24,319 nt of DNA from Actinomycetes bacterium (GTDB lineage: Bacteria; Actinomycetota; Actinomycetes; Propionibacteriales; Nocardioidaceae), in contig JAEWXC010000039.1 in assembly GCA_023396115.1 (NCBI GenBank), positions 1-24,319 on the forward strand, read 5' to 3'. The notes beneath the pieces were generated by a model. It saw only the letters and a program-made list of their open reading frames with translations. It did no database searches and had not been told where the DNA came from. The position numbers and the translations under genes were made by a program. Positions 14,375 to 23,089 of this stretch are shown piece after piece. The stretch's first letter is position 1; the number at the start of each line of letters is the position of its first letter.

Positions 14375-16732
14375 ATGTCCAGCACCAGTTCAGAGCGCCC
14401 GCGCGGACTCCGCATCCTCTCCCACCTGGGGGTGATGGTCGCCGTCGCCGCCGTGATGGGGCTGCTCGCGGCGGGTCTGGCGATCCCGTTCGCCGGCGTC
14501 AGCGGGCTGGCCGCCAAGAACGTCGCGAACAACCTCGACGACCTCCCCGAGGACTTCGACCCCGGTGAGCTGTCGCAGCGTTCCACGATCCTGGACTCCA
14601 AGGGCAACGTGATCGCCTCGGTCTACGACGAGAACCGGGTCAACGTCTCCCTCAAGCAGATCTCCAAGCCGATGGTGAAGGCGATCCTGTCCATCGAGGA
14701 CCACCGCTTCTACCTGCACGGCGCGCTCGACCTCAAGGGCACGCTGCGGGCCTTCGTCACCAACCAGACCAACGACGGCCGGGTCCAGGGTGGCTCCTCG
14801 ATCACCCAGCAGCTGGTCAAGCTGACCCTGCTCAAGGAGGCCGGCAACGACCCCGACAAGGTCAAGGCCGCCACCGACGACACCTACGCCCGCAAGGTGC
14901 GCGAGCTGCGCTACGCGATCGCGCTGGAGCAGAACTACTCCAAGGACTGGATCCTGGAGCGCTACCTCAACACCGCCTACTTCGGCGGCGGTGCGCACGG
15001 CATCCAGGCCGCCGCGAAGCGGTACTTCAACAAGAACGCCCGCCGGCTCAACGTCCGCGAGGCCGCGACCCTGGCCGGCCTGGTGAAGAACCCCACCGGC
15101 TACGACCCGACCCGCAACCCCGAGCGGGCGATCCAGCGGCGCAACGTGGTGCTGGACCGGATGGCCTCCCTGGGCGTGATCACCCCGGAGAAGTCCGAGA
15201 AGCTGACCAAGAAGAAGCTGGGTCTGGACCCGACCGACACCGACAACGGCTGCACGAACTCCCGGGCGCCGTTCTTCTGCGACTTCGTGCTGCGCTGGCT
15301 GTGGACCGACCCGGCCCTGGGTCGCACCGTCAACGACCGCAAGCGCCTGCTGCGCGAGGGTGGTCTGACCATCAAGACCACGATCGACCTCGACTACCAG
15401 GCCGCCGCCGACGAGTCGGTCCAGGCGACCGTGTACCCCACCGACTCTGCGATTGGCGGTCTGGCGATGGTCGAGCCGCGCACCGGCGCGGTCAGGGCGC
15501 TGGCCCAGTCCCGCCCGATGGGTGGCGAGGACCAGCCCGGGCACACCTACCTCAACTACGTGGTGAACCAGAAGTACGGCGACTCGGCCGGCTTCTCCGG
15601 CGGCTCGACGTTCAAGGCGTTCACCCTGGCGGCCGCGATCGACCAGGGCATCTCGATGACCAAGACGATCAACTCGCCGCCGCGGATCAGCATCGACGAG
15701 TCGAAGTTCACCGACTGTGACGGCGAGCCGTACGGCTACGGCACGTGGGACCTGAAGAACTCGACCACCTCGGGCGCCAAGAACATGTACACCGGCACCC
15801 GGGAGTCGGTGAACACCTTCTTCGCCCTGCTGGAGACCGAGACCGGCATCTGCAAGCCGTTCGAGCTGGCCAAGTCCATGGGTGTCGACCTGGACAACCC
15901 GACCGGCCCCGGCGCGGAGCGGGTTCCCTCGTTCACCCTGGGCTCGCCGAACACCTCCCCGCTGGAGATGGCCGAGGCCTACGCCACGTTCGCCGGCCGC
16001 GGGCTGCACTGCGACTCCCGCCCGGTGACCTCGATCTCGGACGCCGCCGGCAACGAGATCAAGAAGTACCAGCCGACCTGCGAGCAGGTGCTGCCCGGCG
16101 CGGTGGCCGACGCGGTCAACGACGTGCTGCGCGGTGTGCAGGAGGGGTCGGGCTTCGGTGCCGCCAACGGCCTGGCGCTCTCGGTGCCCTCGGCCGGCAA
16201 GACCGGTACCGCCCAGAACCAGCAGGCGGTCTGGTTCGTCGGGTACACCCCGGCCCTGGCCGCCGCGGCGATGATCGCCGGCGCCAACGAGTTCGGCCAG
16301 CCGATCAACCTGCAGGGCCAGACCATCGGCGGCGTGTACCGCGGCAACGCCTCAGGTTCCGGGTTCGCCGGTCCGATCTGGGGCCGCGCGATGCAGGCGA
16401 TCCAGGGCTCACTGCCCGACGAGGACTTCACCGCGCCCTCGGGCACCGAGATCAAGGGTGTGCTGCTGCCGGTCCCGTCGGTCTCGGGCAAGTCGGTCGA
16501 GGACGCCCGCAAGATCCTCGAGGAGGCCGGCTTCGAGGTCTCCGTGGGCGGCTCGGTCAACTCCAGCATCAGCCGCGGACTGGTGGCCTACTCCTACCCC
16601 AGCTCGGGCGCCAGCCTGAGCAGCGGTGACGTGGTCACCCTCTACCCCTCGACCGGCTACGTGCCGCCGAAGAACAAGGGGAAGGGGAAGAACCGGGGCA
16701 AGGGGAAGAACCGGGGCAAGGGCCGCAACTGA
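14375..16732 (+). CDS. Bifunctional class A penicillin-binding protein with PASTA domain (PonA2-like)
   Basis: This 785-residue peptidoglycan synthase has a cytoplasmic N-terminus and one membrane helix (about 14-40). The glycosyltransferase domain (about 65-260) has IEDHRFYLHGALD (catalytic Glu109) and GRVQGGSSITQQLVKL. The transpeptidase domain (about 355-660) has SxxK at Ser411-Lys414 (GGSTFKAF), SVN at 478-480 and KTG at 609-611. One PASTA domain follows (about 695-762, from PVPSVSGKSVEDARKIL). The end is a Lys/Arg/Gly/Asn tail coded by an 18-base repeat. The start at ATG 14375 leaves a normal PBP N-terminus; the frame is open further upstream. Position next to whiB and the ArsA pair matches mycobacterial ponA2. 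All catalytic motifs are intact. Confidence 0.94.
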   Translation: MSSTSSERPRGLRILSHLGVMVAVAAVMGLLAAGLAIPFAGVSGLAAKNVANNLDDLPEDFDPGELSQRSTILDSKGNVIASVYDENRVNVSLKQISKPMVKAILSIEDHRFYLHGALDLKGTLRAFVTNQTNDGRVQGGSSITQQLVKLTLLKEAGNDPDKVKAATDDTYARKVRELRYAIALEQNYSKDWILERYLNTAYFGGGAHGIQAAAKRYFNKNARRLNVREAATLAGLVKNPTGYDPTRNPERAIQRRNVVLDRMASLGVITPEKSEKLTKKKLGLDPTDTDNGCTNSRAPFFCDFVLRWLWTDPALGRTVNDRKRLLREGGLTIKTTIDLDYQAAADESVQATVYPTDSAIGGLAMVEPRTGAVRALAQSRPMGGEDQPGHTYLNYVVNQKYGDSAGFSGGSTFKAFTLAAAIDQGISMTKTINSPPRISIDESKFTDCDGEPYGYGTWDLKNSTTSGAKNMYTGTRESVNTFFALLETETGICKPFELAKSMGVDLDNPTGPGAERVPSFTLGSPNTSPLEMAEAYATFAGRGLHCDSRPVTSISDAAGNEIKKYQPTCEQVLPGAVADAVNDVLRGVQEGSGFGAANGLALSVPSAGKTGTAQNQQAVWFVGYTPALAAAAMIAGANEFGQPINLQGQTIGGVYRGNASGSGFAGPIWGRAMQAIQGSLPDEDFTAPSGTEIKGVLLPVPSVSGKSVEDARKILEEAGFEVSVGGSVNSSISRGLVAYSYPSSGASLSSGDVVTLYPSTGYVPPKNKGKGKNRGKGKNRGKGRN
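16670..16729 (+). repeat. Tandem repeat coding the basic PBP tail
   Basis: The 18-base unit AAGGGGAAGAACCGGGGC occurs at 16682-16699 and again at 16700-16717, with partial copies on both sides. It encodes Lys-Gly-Lys-Asn-Arg-Gly units at the extreme C-terminus of the PBP, which faces outside the membrane. Confidence 0.85.
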
Positions 16733-16751
16733 CCGCGGTCAGGGGAACCAC

Positions 16752-17102
16752 GTGCGGACCGGGATCAGCGTCGCCTCCCTCGACGAGCGCTCCGGCCCGT
16801 ACGGGGACCTGCAGGACCGGGTGTGGTGGCAGCTGGCCTCCTCCCCGGAGTGGCAGCAGTGGCTGGCGGCCCACCACGACATGGACTAGTGCTTCTCGAT
16901 GGTGTCCTACGAGGACCGGGAGCAGCGGCGGATCGGCCTGCGGGCGGGCAACCTGACCTGTCGGGAGCCGGTGCACGCGCTGCTGTCGGCGATCGAGGCG
17001 GACCGCGGCGAGGAGTACTTCGCCGAGCTCTTCCGCGCGGTCTTCGTGACGTGGGCGCAACGACTCGGACTGCCGGTGCAGCCGCTCGTCCCCCTGGGGT
17101 AG
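16752..17102 (+). pseudogene. Unrecognised gene interrupted by one in-frame TAG
   Basis: GTG 16752 has an AGGGGA ribosome site five bases upstream and gives MRTGISVASLDERSGPYGDL, then 25 more residues to a TAG at 16887-16889. The same frame continues without another stop as CFSMVSYEDREQRRIGLRAG and on to TAG 17100-17102, about 116 codons in all. Third positions are nearly all G/C on both sides of the TAG, and no ribosome site precedes ATG 16899, so the two halves look like one gene broken by a point mutation (for example TAC to TAG). A sequencing error or stop readthrough is also possible. The protein is acidic, rich in Trp/Gln in its first part, has no signal peptide or membrane helix, and I do not recognise it. 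It follows the PBP gene by 19 bases. Confidence 0.65.
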
Positions 17103-17147
17103 GCGTCCCCGGGACCTGTCGGGTGCCGGGCGTGGCGCTGCAGCGCG

Positions 17148-17606
17148 TCAGCCGAGCTGGCGCCGCACCTCAGCAGCCACCACGCCACCGTCCGCCCGGC
17201 CCTTGACCTGGGGCTGGACCAGGCCCATCACCTTGCCCATGGCGCGCATCCCCTCGCCGGCGGCACCGGCGGTCGCGATCGCGGAGGTCACGAGGTCGCG
17301 GATCTCCTCCTCGCTGAGCTGCTCGGGCAGGTACTCGGCAATCACCTCGGCCTCGGCCTGCTCCTTGGCCGCCATGTCGTCACGGCCCCCCTCGGCGAAG
17401 GCGGTCGAGGCCTCGCGGCGCTTCTTGGCCTCGCTGGCCAGCACGCCGACGACCTCGTCGTCGCTGAGCTCCCGGGCGGTCTTGCCAGCCACCTCGGCGT
17501 TGGTGATCGCGGTCAGGACCATCCGCAGGGTCGAGGAGCGCAGGTCGTCGCGCGCCTTGATCGCGGTGGTGAGGTCGGTCCGCAGCTGCTCCTTGAGGGT
17601 GCTCAT
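17148..17606 (-). CDS. GatB/YqeY domain-containing protein
   Basis: This 152-residue protein has the standard YqeY length and features: STLKEQLRTDLTTAIKARD at the N-terminus, STLRMVLTAITNAEV, EAEVIAEYLPEQLSEEEI and the C-terminal MGKVMGLVQPQVKGRADGG. It is related to the tail domain of the GatB amidotransferase subunit, which binds tRNA. The role of free-standing YqeY is not established. The frame is open upstream to 17783, but ATG 17606 gives the family N-terminus; only 26 bases separate it from the divergent metallophosphoesterase start. A CACAAT hexamer (minus strand, 17614-17619) ends seven bases before the ATG. Confidence 0.92.
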   Translation of the reverse strand: MSTLKEQLRTDLTTAIKARDDLRSSTLRMVLTAITNAEVAGKTARELSDDEVVGVLASEAKKRREASTAFAEGGRDDMAAKEQAEAEVIAEYLPEQLSEEEIRDLVTSAIATAGAAGEGMRAMGKVMGLVQPQVKGRADGGVVAAEVRRQLG

Positions 17607-17613
17607 GCGCCCC

Positions 17614-17626
17614 ATTGTGACAGTCT
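17614..17626. promoter_or_regulatory. Back-to-back candidate -10 elements for yqeY and the metallophosphoesterase
   Basis: Minus strand CACAAT (17614-17619) ends seven bases before the yqeY ATG. Plus strand CAGTCT (17621-17626) ends six bases before GTG 17633. The whole divergent gap is 26 bases, so the promoters must overlap or extend into the opposite gene. Confidence 0.35.
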
Positions 17627-17632
17627 GGGAAC

Positions 17633-18577
17633 GTGCCCCCCGCCTGCTCGTCCCCCGGTCCGTCCCGCGCGCTCCTGCGAACCCTCGGCGGGCTGGCCCT
17701 GACCGGTGCCGCGGTGGCCGGGTACGCGGCCTGGGAGGCCCGGGCGTACACGTTGCGTGAGGTGACGGTGCCGCTCCTGCCACCCGGGCACCGGGAGCTG
17801 CGGGTGCTGCACCTCTCCGACCTGCACCTGACCCCCGGCCAGGCGGCGAAGCAGGCCTGGGTGCGCGACCTCGCCAGCCTCTCCCCCGACCTGGTCATCA
17901 ACACCGGGGACAACCTGGCGCACCGCGACGCCGTGCCGGCCGTCCTGGACTCCTTCGGCGCCCTGCTGGATGCCCCGGGCGTCTTCGTGTTCGGGTCCAA
18001 CGACTACTTCGAGCCGGGCCTGCGCAACCCGCTGGCCTACCTGATGCCCGACACCGGCCGACGGCACACCGACGCGGCGGTGCTGCCCTGGCGCGACCTG
18101 CGCGAGGGGTTCACCGATGCGGGGTGGCTGGACCTGACCAACACCACCGGCGCCCTGGAGGTGGGCGGCACCACGCTGGCCTTCGCCGGGGTCGATGACC
18201 CGCACCTGCGCTACGACCGGCTCGAGCAGGTGGCCGGCCCGGCCGACCCCGACGCCGACGTCCGGCTGGCGGTGACCCACGCCCCCTACCTGCGGGTGCT
18301 GGACCAGTTCGCCGCCGACGGCTACGACGCCGTGGTCGCCGGACACACCCACGGCGGGCAGGTCTGCCTGCCCGGGTTCGGTGCGCTGACCACCAACTGC
18401 GACCTCGAGCCCGCCCGCGCCAAGGGACTGCACCGGCACCCGGCGGACTCCTCGCCGGGCGACCCGGGCTCGGCGTGGCTGCACGTCTCCGCGGGTCTGG
18501 GCACCAACCCGTACGTCCGGCTGCGGCTGGCCTGCCGCCCCGAGGCCACCCTGCTCACTCTCACCCCGCCCATGTAA
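17633..18577 (+). CDS. Membrane-anchored metallophosphoesterase (Rv3683-like)
   Basis: This 314-residue calcineurin-like phosphoesterase has a weak N-terminal membrane helix (about 15-33). The metal-site motifs are HLSDLHL (60-66), NTGDNLAH (90-97), VTHAPYL (214-220) and AGHTHGGQ (236-243). Where most family members have GNHD/E, this one has FGSNDY (120-125), a variant I recall from the actinobacterial Rv3683-type subfamily. Substrate is unknown; phospholipid or nucleotide phosphoesters are possible. The start GTG 17633 is used because it gives the helix and fits the divergent spacing; no ribosome site is visible. It follows the PBP/YqeY region as in M. tuberculosis. Confidence 0.88.
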   Translation: MPPACSSPGPSRALLRTLGGLALTGAAVAGYAAWEARAYTLREVTVPLLPPGHRELRVLHLSDLHLTPGQAAKQAWVRDLASLSPDLVINTGDNLAHRDAVPAVLDSFGALLDAPGVFVFGSNDYFEPGLRNPLAYLMPDTGRRHTDAAVLPWRDLREGFTDAGWLDLTNTTGALEVGGTTLAFAGVDDPHLRYDRLEQVAGPADPDADVRLAVTHAPYLRVLDQFAADGYDAVVAGHTHGGQVCLPGFGALTTNCDLEPARAKGLHRHPADSSPGDPGSAWLHVSAGLGTNPYVRLRLACRPEATLLTLTPPM

Positions 18578-18695
18578 CGCGGTGTTGGGCACACCTCCCA
18601 CGCCGCCGGCGCCTGTGGAGGTGCGCACAGCACCGCACCAGAGCGGGACGCGCGTCGGAAGGGACCCGGATTCTTCCCCCCGGCACTCGACCTTG

Positions 18696-18701
18696 TATGC
18701 T
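18696..18701 (+). promoter_or_regulatory. Candidate -10 element of tRNA-Pro
   Basis: TATGCT lies 32 bases before the tRNA 5' end. No good -35 is visible at the expected spacing. Nothing else is evident in 18578-18695. Confidence 0.4.
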
Positions 18702-18733
18702 CACGGTGCTTCGTGCCGCTGGTTCGGAGCAAT

Positions 18734-18807
18734 CGGGCTGTGGCGCAGCTTGGTAGCGCGCCTCGTTCGGGACGAGGAGGCCGCAGGTTCAAATCCTGTC
18801 AGCCCGA
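18734..18807 (+). tRNA. tRNA-Pro (anticodon CGG)
   Basis: A 74-base cloverleaf is visible. The acceptor CGGGCTG (18734-18740) pairs with CAGCCCG (18800-18806), followed by discriminator A. The D arm carries GCGCAGCTTGGTAGCGC, the anticodon stem CCTCG/CGAGG encloses loop TTCGGGA with anticodon CGG, and the T arm is GCAGG-TTCAAAT-CCTGT. The CCA end is not encoded. The body closely resembles other bacterial tRNA-Pro sequences and reads CCG codons, common in this genome. Confidence 0.95.
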
Positions 18808-18814
18808 CCCATGT

Positions 18815-18830
18815 GATGTCGCAAGACATC
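18815..18830 (+). other. Small GNRA-loop hairpin in the tRNA trailer
   Basis: GATGTC-GCAA-GACATC is a perfect six-pair stem closed by a GCAA tetraloop, starting eight bases after the tRNA. It may guide 3' processing or stabilise the precursor. Confidence 0.5.
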
Positions 18831-18834
18831 GGCA

Positions 18835-18870
18835 AGATCCGGATCCACCGCGGTGGGTCCGGATCTTTGC
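18835..18870 (+). terminator. Rho-independent terminator of tRNA-Pro
   Basis: AGATCCGGATCCACCG (18835-18850) pairs with CGGTGGGTCCGGATCT (18851-18866) over 16 bases with a single G-T wobble; the centre forms the turn. It is followed by TTGCTTTC, a T-rich tail that is unusual in this GC-rich DNA. Confidence 0.85.
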
Positions 18871-18928
18871 TTTCCCGGCCCCCGCCGCCTCCCCGCGATC
18901 CCCTCGCCCGCGGCGCGCGTAACGGACG

Positions 18929-18976
18929 CCCCTCCCCGACGTTGACCCTCCGGAGGGGAACACCAGGGAGGGGAAC
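18929..18976 (+). promoter_or_regulatory. Duplicated ribosome-site-like sequence with an upstream complement
   Basis: GGAGGGGAAC occurs at 18952-18961 and 18967-18976; the second is seven to nine bases before ATG 18983 and is the likely ribosome site. CCCCTCC at 18929-18935 is complementary to GGAGGGG in either copy, so alternative hairpins could hide or expose the site. Confidence 0.35.
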
Positions 18977-18982
18977 AAGCAG

Positions 18983-20032
18983 ATGAGTGACTCCGAGCAG
19001 GGCGACGGTCCGTCGCTGGAACTGCCGTCGTTCGGTTTCGGCAAGAAGCGGCGTGCACCGAAGGCGAAACCGCCTGCCGCCAGCGCCCCGGAAGTCCCCG
19101 ACGCCACCACCGCGGCCGACGACACCGCCTCCCTGGACGTCGCCGAAGTCCAGGACAGCACCCCCGAGGAGACAGCCGAGACCGCCGAGACCGCGGTCCT
19201 GCCGGCCGCCGACTCCACCCCTGAGGCGGTCACCGAGCCGGCACCCGAGGCGGTCACCGAGGCGCAGGACCAGCCCACCAGCGCGGTGGACACCGAGGTC
19301 AGCAGCGGGATCGACAGTGAGGTCGACACGGACAGCGCCACCGAGGTGCTGCCGGCCACCCCGACCCCGACAGCCTCGACGGCCCCGGCAACGCCAGCAG
19401 CGGCCGCACCCACCGACCGACCCACAACGCCTCCGCTGTTCCGCGACGAGGTCACCCCGAGTGCCTCGCCGGCCCCGAGTGCCCCACCGGCACCGGCTCC
19501 CAAGCAGCCCGTCACCCCGCCGGCCGCCAAGAGCACCCCCCGCCCGGCCCCCACGCCCGCTGCCAGCCAGGCACCCCCAGCCGCCCCGGTCGCCACCGAG
19601 GAACCACCTGCAGCCCCCCGGACCCGGCCCAGCCTGCCCGACCTCCAGGTCCCGGCACTCAGCGGCATGAGCGCCGCCATGGCCACCGGAGCCGTGGTCG
19701 GGGTCGTCGGGGTCGCGTTGACCGCCGCCTCGCAGCACCTGTGCCGGATCGTCGCGGGCACCAGCTCGTGCGGAGGCCCCGGGTTGGTGCTGCTCCTGGT
19801 GATCCTGGCCGGCCTGGTGATGCTCGGCAGCGCCGGGCTGGCGCTGTTCGGGGTCCCCGACCCCCGCGGCACCTCGTTCCTGGCGATCGGGCTGCTCGCG
19901 GTCGTGGTGATGCTCTTCCTGCTGGGCGTGATGTTCCACCCGGCGATGGTGGTCGTGGTGCCGCTGCTGACCGTCGGCACGTTCGCGCTGTCGCACTGGG
20001 TGACGACCACGTTCGTCGACCAGTCCGACTGA
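18983..20032 (+). CDS. Proline/alanine-rich membrane protein with four C-terminal helices, function unknown
   Basis: This 349-residue protein has two parts. Residues 1-225 are low complexity and probably disordered and cytoplasmic: a short basic patch (GFGKKRRAPKAK, 18-29), then an acidic Glu/Thr/Asp stretch, then Pro/Ala repeats. Residues 229-340 hold four hydrophobic helices, roughly 229-250, 262-286, 292-314 and 317-337. Two cysteines (LCRIVAGTSSCGG) flank a short loop between helices 1 and 2 and could form a disulfide outside the cell. ATG 18983 follows a strong GGAGGGG. It stands alone between tRNA-Pro and asd, with terminators on both sides. I do not recognise a family. Confidence 0.8.
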   Translation: MSDSEQGDGPSLELPSFGFGKKRRAPKAKPPAASAPEVPDATTAADDTASLDVAEVQDSTPEETAETAETAVLPAADSTPEAVTEPAPEAVTEAQDQPTSAVDTEVSSGIDSEVDTDSATEVLPATPTPTASTAPATPAAAAPTDRPTTPPLFRDEVTPSASPAPSAPPAPAPKQPVTPPAAKSTPRPAPTPAASQAPPAAPVATEEPPAAPRTRPSLPDLQVPALSGMSAAMATGAVVGVVGVALTAASQHLCRIVAGTSSCGGPGLVLLLVILAGLVMLGSAGLALFGVPDPRGTSFLAIGLLAVVVMLFLLGVMFHPAMVVVVPLLTVGTFALSHWVTTTFVDQSD

Positions 20033-20041
20033 CCCCACACG

Positions 20042-20087
20042 ACGCCGCAGGGCGGGCTCCCCGGTCGGGGTGCCCGCCCTGCGGCGT
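20042..20087. terminator. Large bidirectional hairpin terminator
   Basis: ACGCCGCAGGGCGGG (20042-20056) pairs perfectly with CCCGCCCTGCGGCGT (20073-20087). The loop contains a nested CCCC-GGTC-GGGG hairpin (20059-20070). It lies between the convergent membrane-protein gene and asd, ten bases after the one stop and eleven before the other, so it probably ends both transcripts. Confidence 0.85.
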
Positions 20088-20098
20088 GGTGGAGCGGC

Positions 20099-21148
20099 TC
20101 AGAGCTTCGCGGCGATGATCTCCGCGAGCTGGACGGTGTTCAGCGCCGCCCCCTTGCGCAGGTTGTCGTTGCTGATGAACAGCGCCAGGCCACGGTCGCC
20201 GTCAACGCCCGGGTCCTGCCGGAGCCGACCCACGTAGGAGGGGTCCTTGCCGGCGGCGGCGAGCGGGTTCGGGATCTCGGCGAGCTCGACGCCCGGGGCG
20301 CCGGCCAGGATCTCGGCCGCCCGGTCCGGGGTCATCGCGGAGGAGAACTCGGCGTTGACGGCCAGCGAGTGCCCGGTAAAGACCGGGACCCGCACGCAGA
20401 TGCCGGAGACCTTGAGGTCGGGCAGACCCAGGATCTTGCGCGACTCGTTGCGCAGCTTCTGCTCCTCGTCGGTCTCGTGCAGACCGTCCTCGACCAGGTT
20501 CCCGGCGAACGGCACGACGTTGTAGCCGATGTTGGTGCGGTACACCTTCGGCTCGCCCAGGTCGACGGCAGCACCGTCGTAGGCCAGCTCGCGGGACTGG
20601 GTGCCCGCGGCCTCGACCTGCCCGGCCAGCTCCTCGACACCGGCCACACCCGAACCGGAGACGGCCTGGTAGGTGGAGGCGATCAGCCGGACCAGGCCGG
20701 CCTCGTCGTGCAGCGGCTTGAGCACCGGCATGGCGGCCATGGTGGTGCAGTTCGGGTTGGCGATGATGCCGCGGCCGGCGGCGATCACCTCGTCCATCGC
20801 CTCGGGGTTGACCTCGGAGACCACCAGCGGGATCGCGGGGTCCTTGCGGAACGCCGAGGAGTTGTCGACCACGACCACCCCGGCGTCGACGAACTTCTGC
20901 GCCAGCGCGCGGGAGGTGGTGGCACCCGCCGAGAACAGGGCGATGTCGAGACCGGTCGGGTCCGCGGTGGCGGCGTCCTCGACGGTGATCTCGGCGTCAC
21001 CGAACGGCAGCACCGTCCCGGCCGAGCGGGCCGAGGCGAAGAAACGCACCTGGTCGGCGGGGAAGTTCCGCTCGAGCAGGATCTGGCGCATCGCGACACC
21101 GACCTGGCCGGTCGCGCCGACGACGCCGATGTTCACCTTGTCCGCCAT
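20099..21148 (-). CDS. asd: Aspartate-semialdehyde dehydrogenase
   Basis: This 349-residue enzyme reduces aspartyl phosphate to aspartate semialdehyde with NADPH, the second step toward lysine/diaminopimelate, threonine and methionine. GVVGATGQVG (8-17) binds the nucleotide. The catalytic Cys134 is in IIANPNCTTM, His260 in VFTGHSLAVN, and STYQAVSGSG is the conserved loop. The length is normal. The ATG lies one base after the lysC stop (TGACATG), so the two are one operon with lysC first. A hairpin follows at 20042-20087. Confidence 0.96.
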   Translation of the reverse strand: MADKVNIGVVGATGQVGVAMRQILLERNFPADQVRFFASARSAGTVLPFGDAEITVEDAATADPTGLDIALFSAGATTSRALAQKFVDAGVVVVDNSSAFRKDPAIPLVVSEVNPEAMDEVIAAGRGIIANPNCTTMAAMPVLKPLHDEAGLVRLIASTYQAVSGSGVAGVEELAGQVEAAGTQSRELAYDGAAVDLGEPKVYRTNIGYNVVPFAGNLVEDGLHETDEEQKLRNESRKILGLPDLKVSGICVRVPVFTGHSLAVNAEFSSAMTPDRAAEILAGAPGVELAEIPNPLAAAGKDPSYVGRLRQDPGVDGDRGLALFISNDNLRKGAALNTVQLAEIIAAKL

Positions 21149-21149
21149 G

Positions 21150-22421
<1,272 letters not shown>

Positions 22422-22486
22422 GGTGTTACCTCACGTGTACGAGTGCTCCAGGCGGCGTCGTTGCCGGCCTCGGGTCACGGCGCAGT

Positions 22487-23089
22487 CTACCGAGCGGCCT
22501 GGTCGTCACCGGACAGGATCTCACCGGCCACGGCCACCTGCTCGGCCTCGCCGGGCAGGTCCACGTCGAGCCGGTCGTGGGCGATCACCGACAGCAGCGC
22601 GTTGAGCGCCGCCCCGGCCAGGTTCCCCCAGGTGTTGACGTAGGAGAACTGCCACCACCACAGCGCCTCCTCGAGGTCGCCGGAGCGGTGGTGCCGCAGC
22701 CCGTTCTCGAGGTCGGTGACGATGGCGGCGATGTCGTCGGAGAGCTGCGACTCCACCACCTCGGGGACGTAGGGGTCGAAGACGAAGCCGTAGGTGTCGA
22801 CCTCGCCGAGGATCTCGGCCAGGCGCATCCGCAGCTCCTCGACGTCGGTCTCGGGACCCACGTCGGGCTGGTACTCGGCGGTGGGGTGGAAGTCCACCTG
22901 GGCACCGAGCCGGGCGCCGGTGAGGCTGATCCGGGAGATCTCCAGCAGCAGCAGCGAGACCGCCCGGCCGCCGTCGGCCTCCCGCGCGATCGCGGAGACG
23001 TCGGCCACGAAGTTCGCGCACTGGGTCGCGATGTCGTCGGCGAACGCCCGCAACTCGGGCTCGAACCGGTGTTCCGTGTGCTCAGCCAT
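22487..23089 (-). CDS. DUF5063 domain-containing protein
   Basis: This 200-residue, acidic, mainly helical protein contains LLLLEISRISLTGARLGAQ and the well-spaced ALWWWQFSYVNTWGNLAGAALNAL motif (about 148-172) typical of DUF5063, a family of unknown function. There is no signal peptide, metal motif or clear membrane helix. ATG 23089 overlaps the recR stop by eight bases, so it is in the recR operon, and it is upstream of lysC by 65 bases. An open extension to 23152 is out of keeping with the family start. Confidence 0.85.
   Translation of the reverse strand: MAEHTEHRFEPELRAFADDIATQCANFVADVSAIAREADGGRAVSLLLLEISRISLTGARLGAQVDFHPTAEYQPDVGPETDVEELRMRLAEILGEVDTYGFVFDPYVPEVVESQLSDDIAAIVTDLENGLRHHRSGDLEEALWWWQFSYVNTWGNLAGAALNALLSVIAHDRLDVDLPGEAEQVAVAGEILSGDDQAAR

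Noticed and set aside
14390..16009. A 539-codon minus-strand frame opposite the PBP gene
   Set aside because: Shadow of a gene with all PBP motifs; no recognisable domain.
16899..17102. Independent small gene starting at ATG 16899
   Set aside because: No ribosome site precedes it, and the frame continues from an upstream coding segment with a good start, so a split gene is more likely.
18734..18870. tRNA-Pro as an integration site for an element
   Set aside because: No integrase, no repeated tRNA 3' end and no change in composition downstream.
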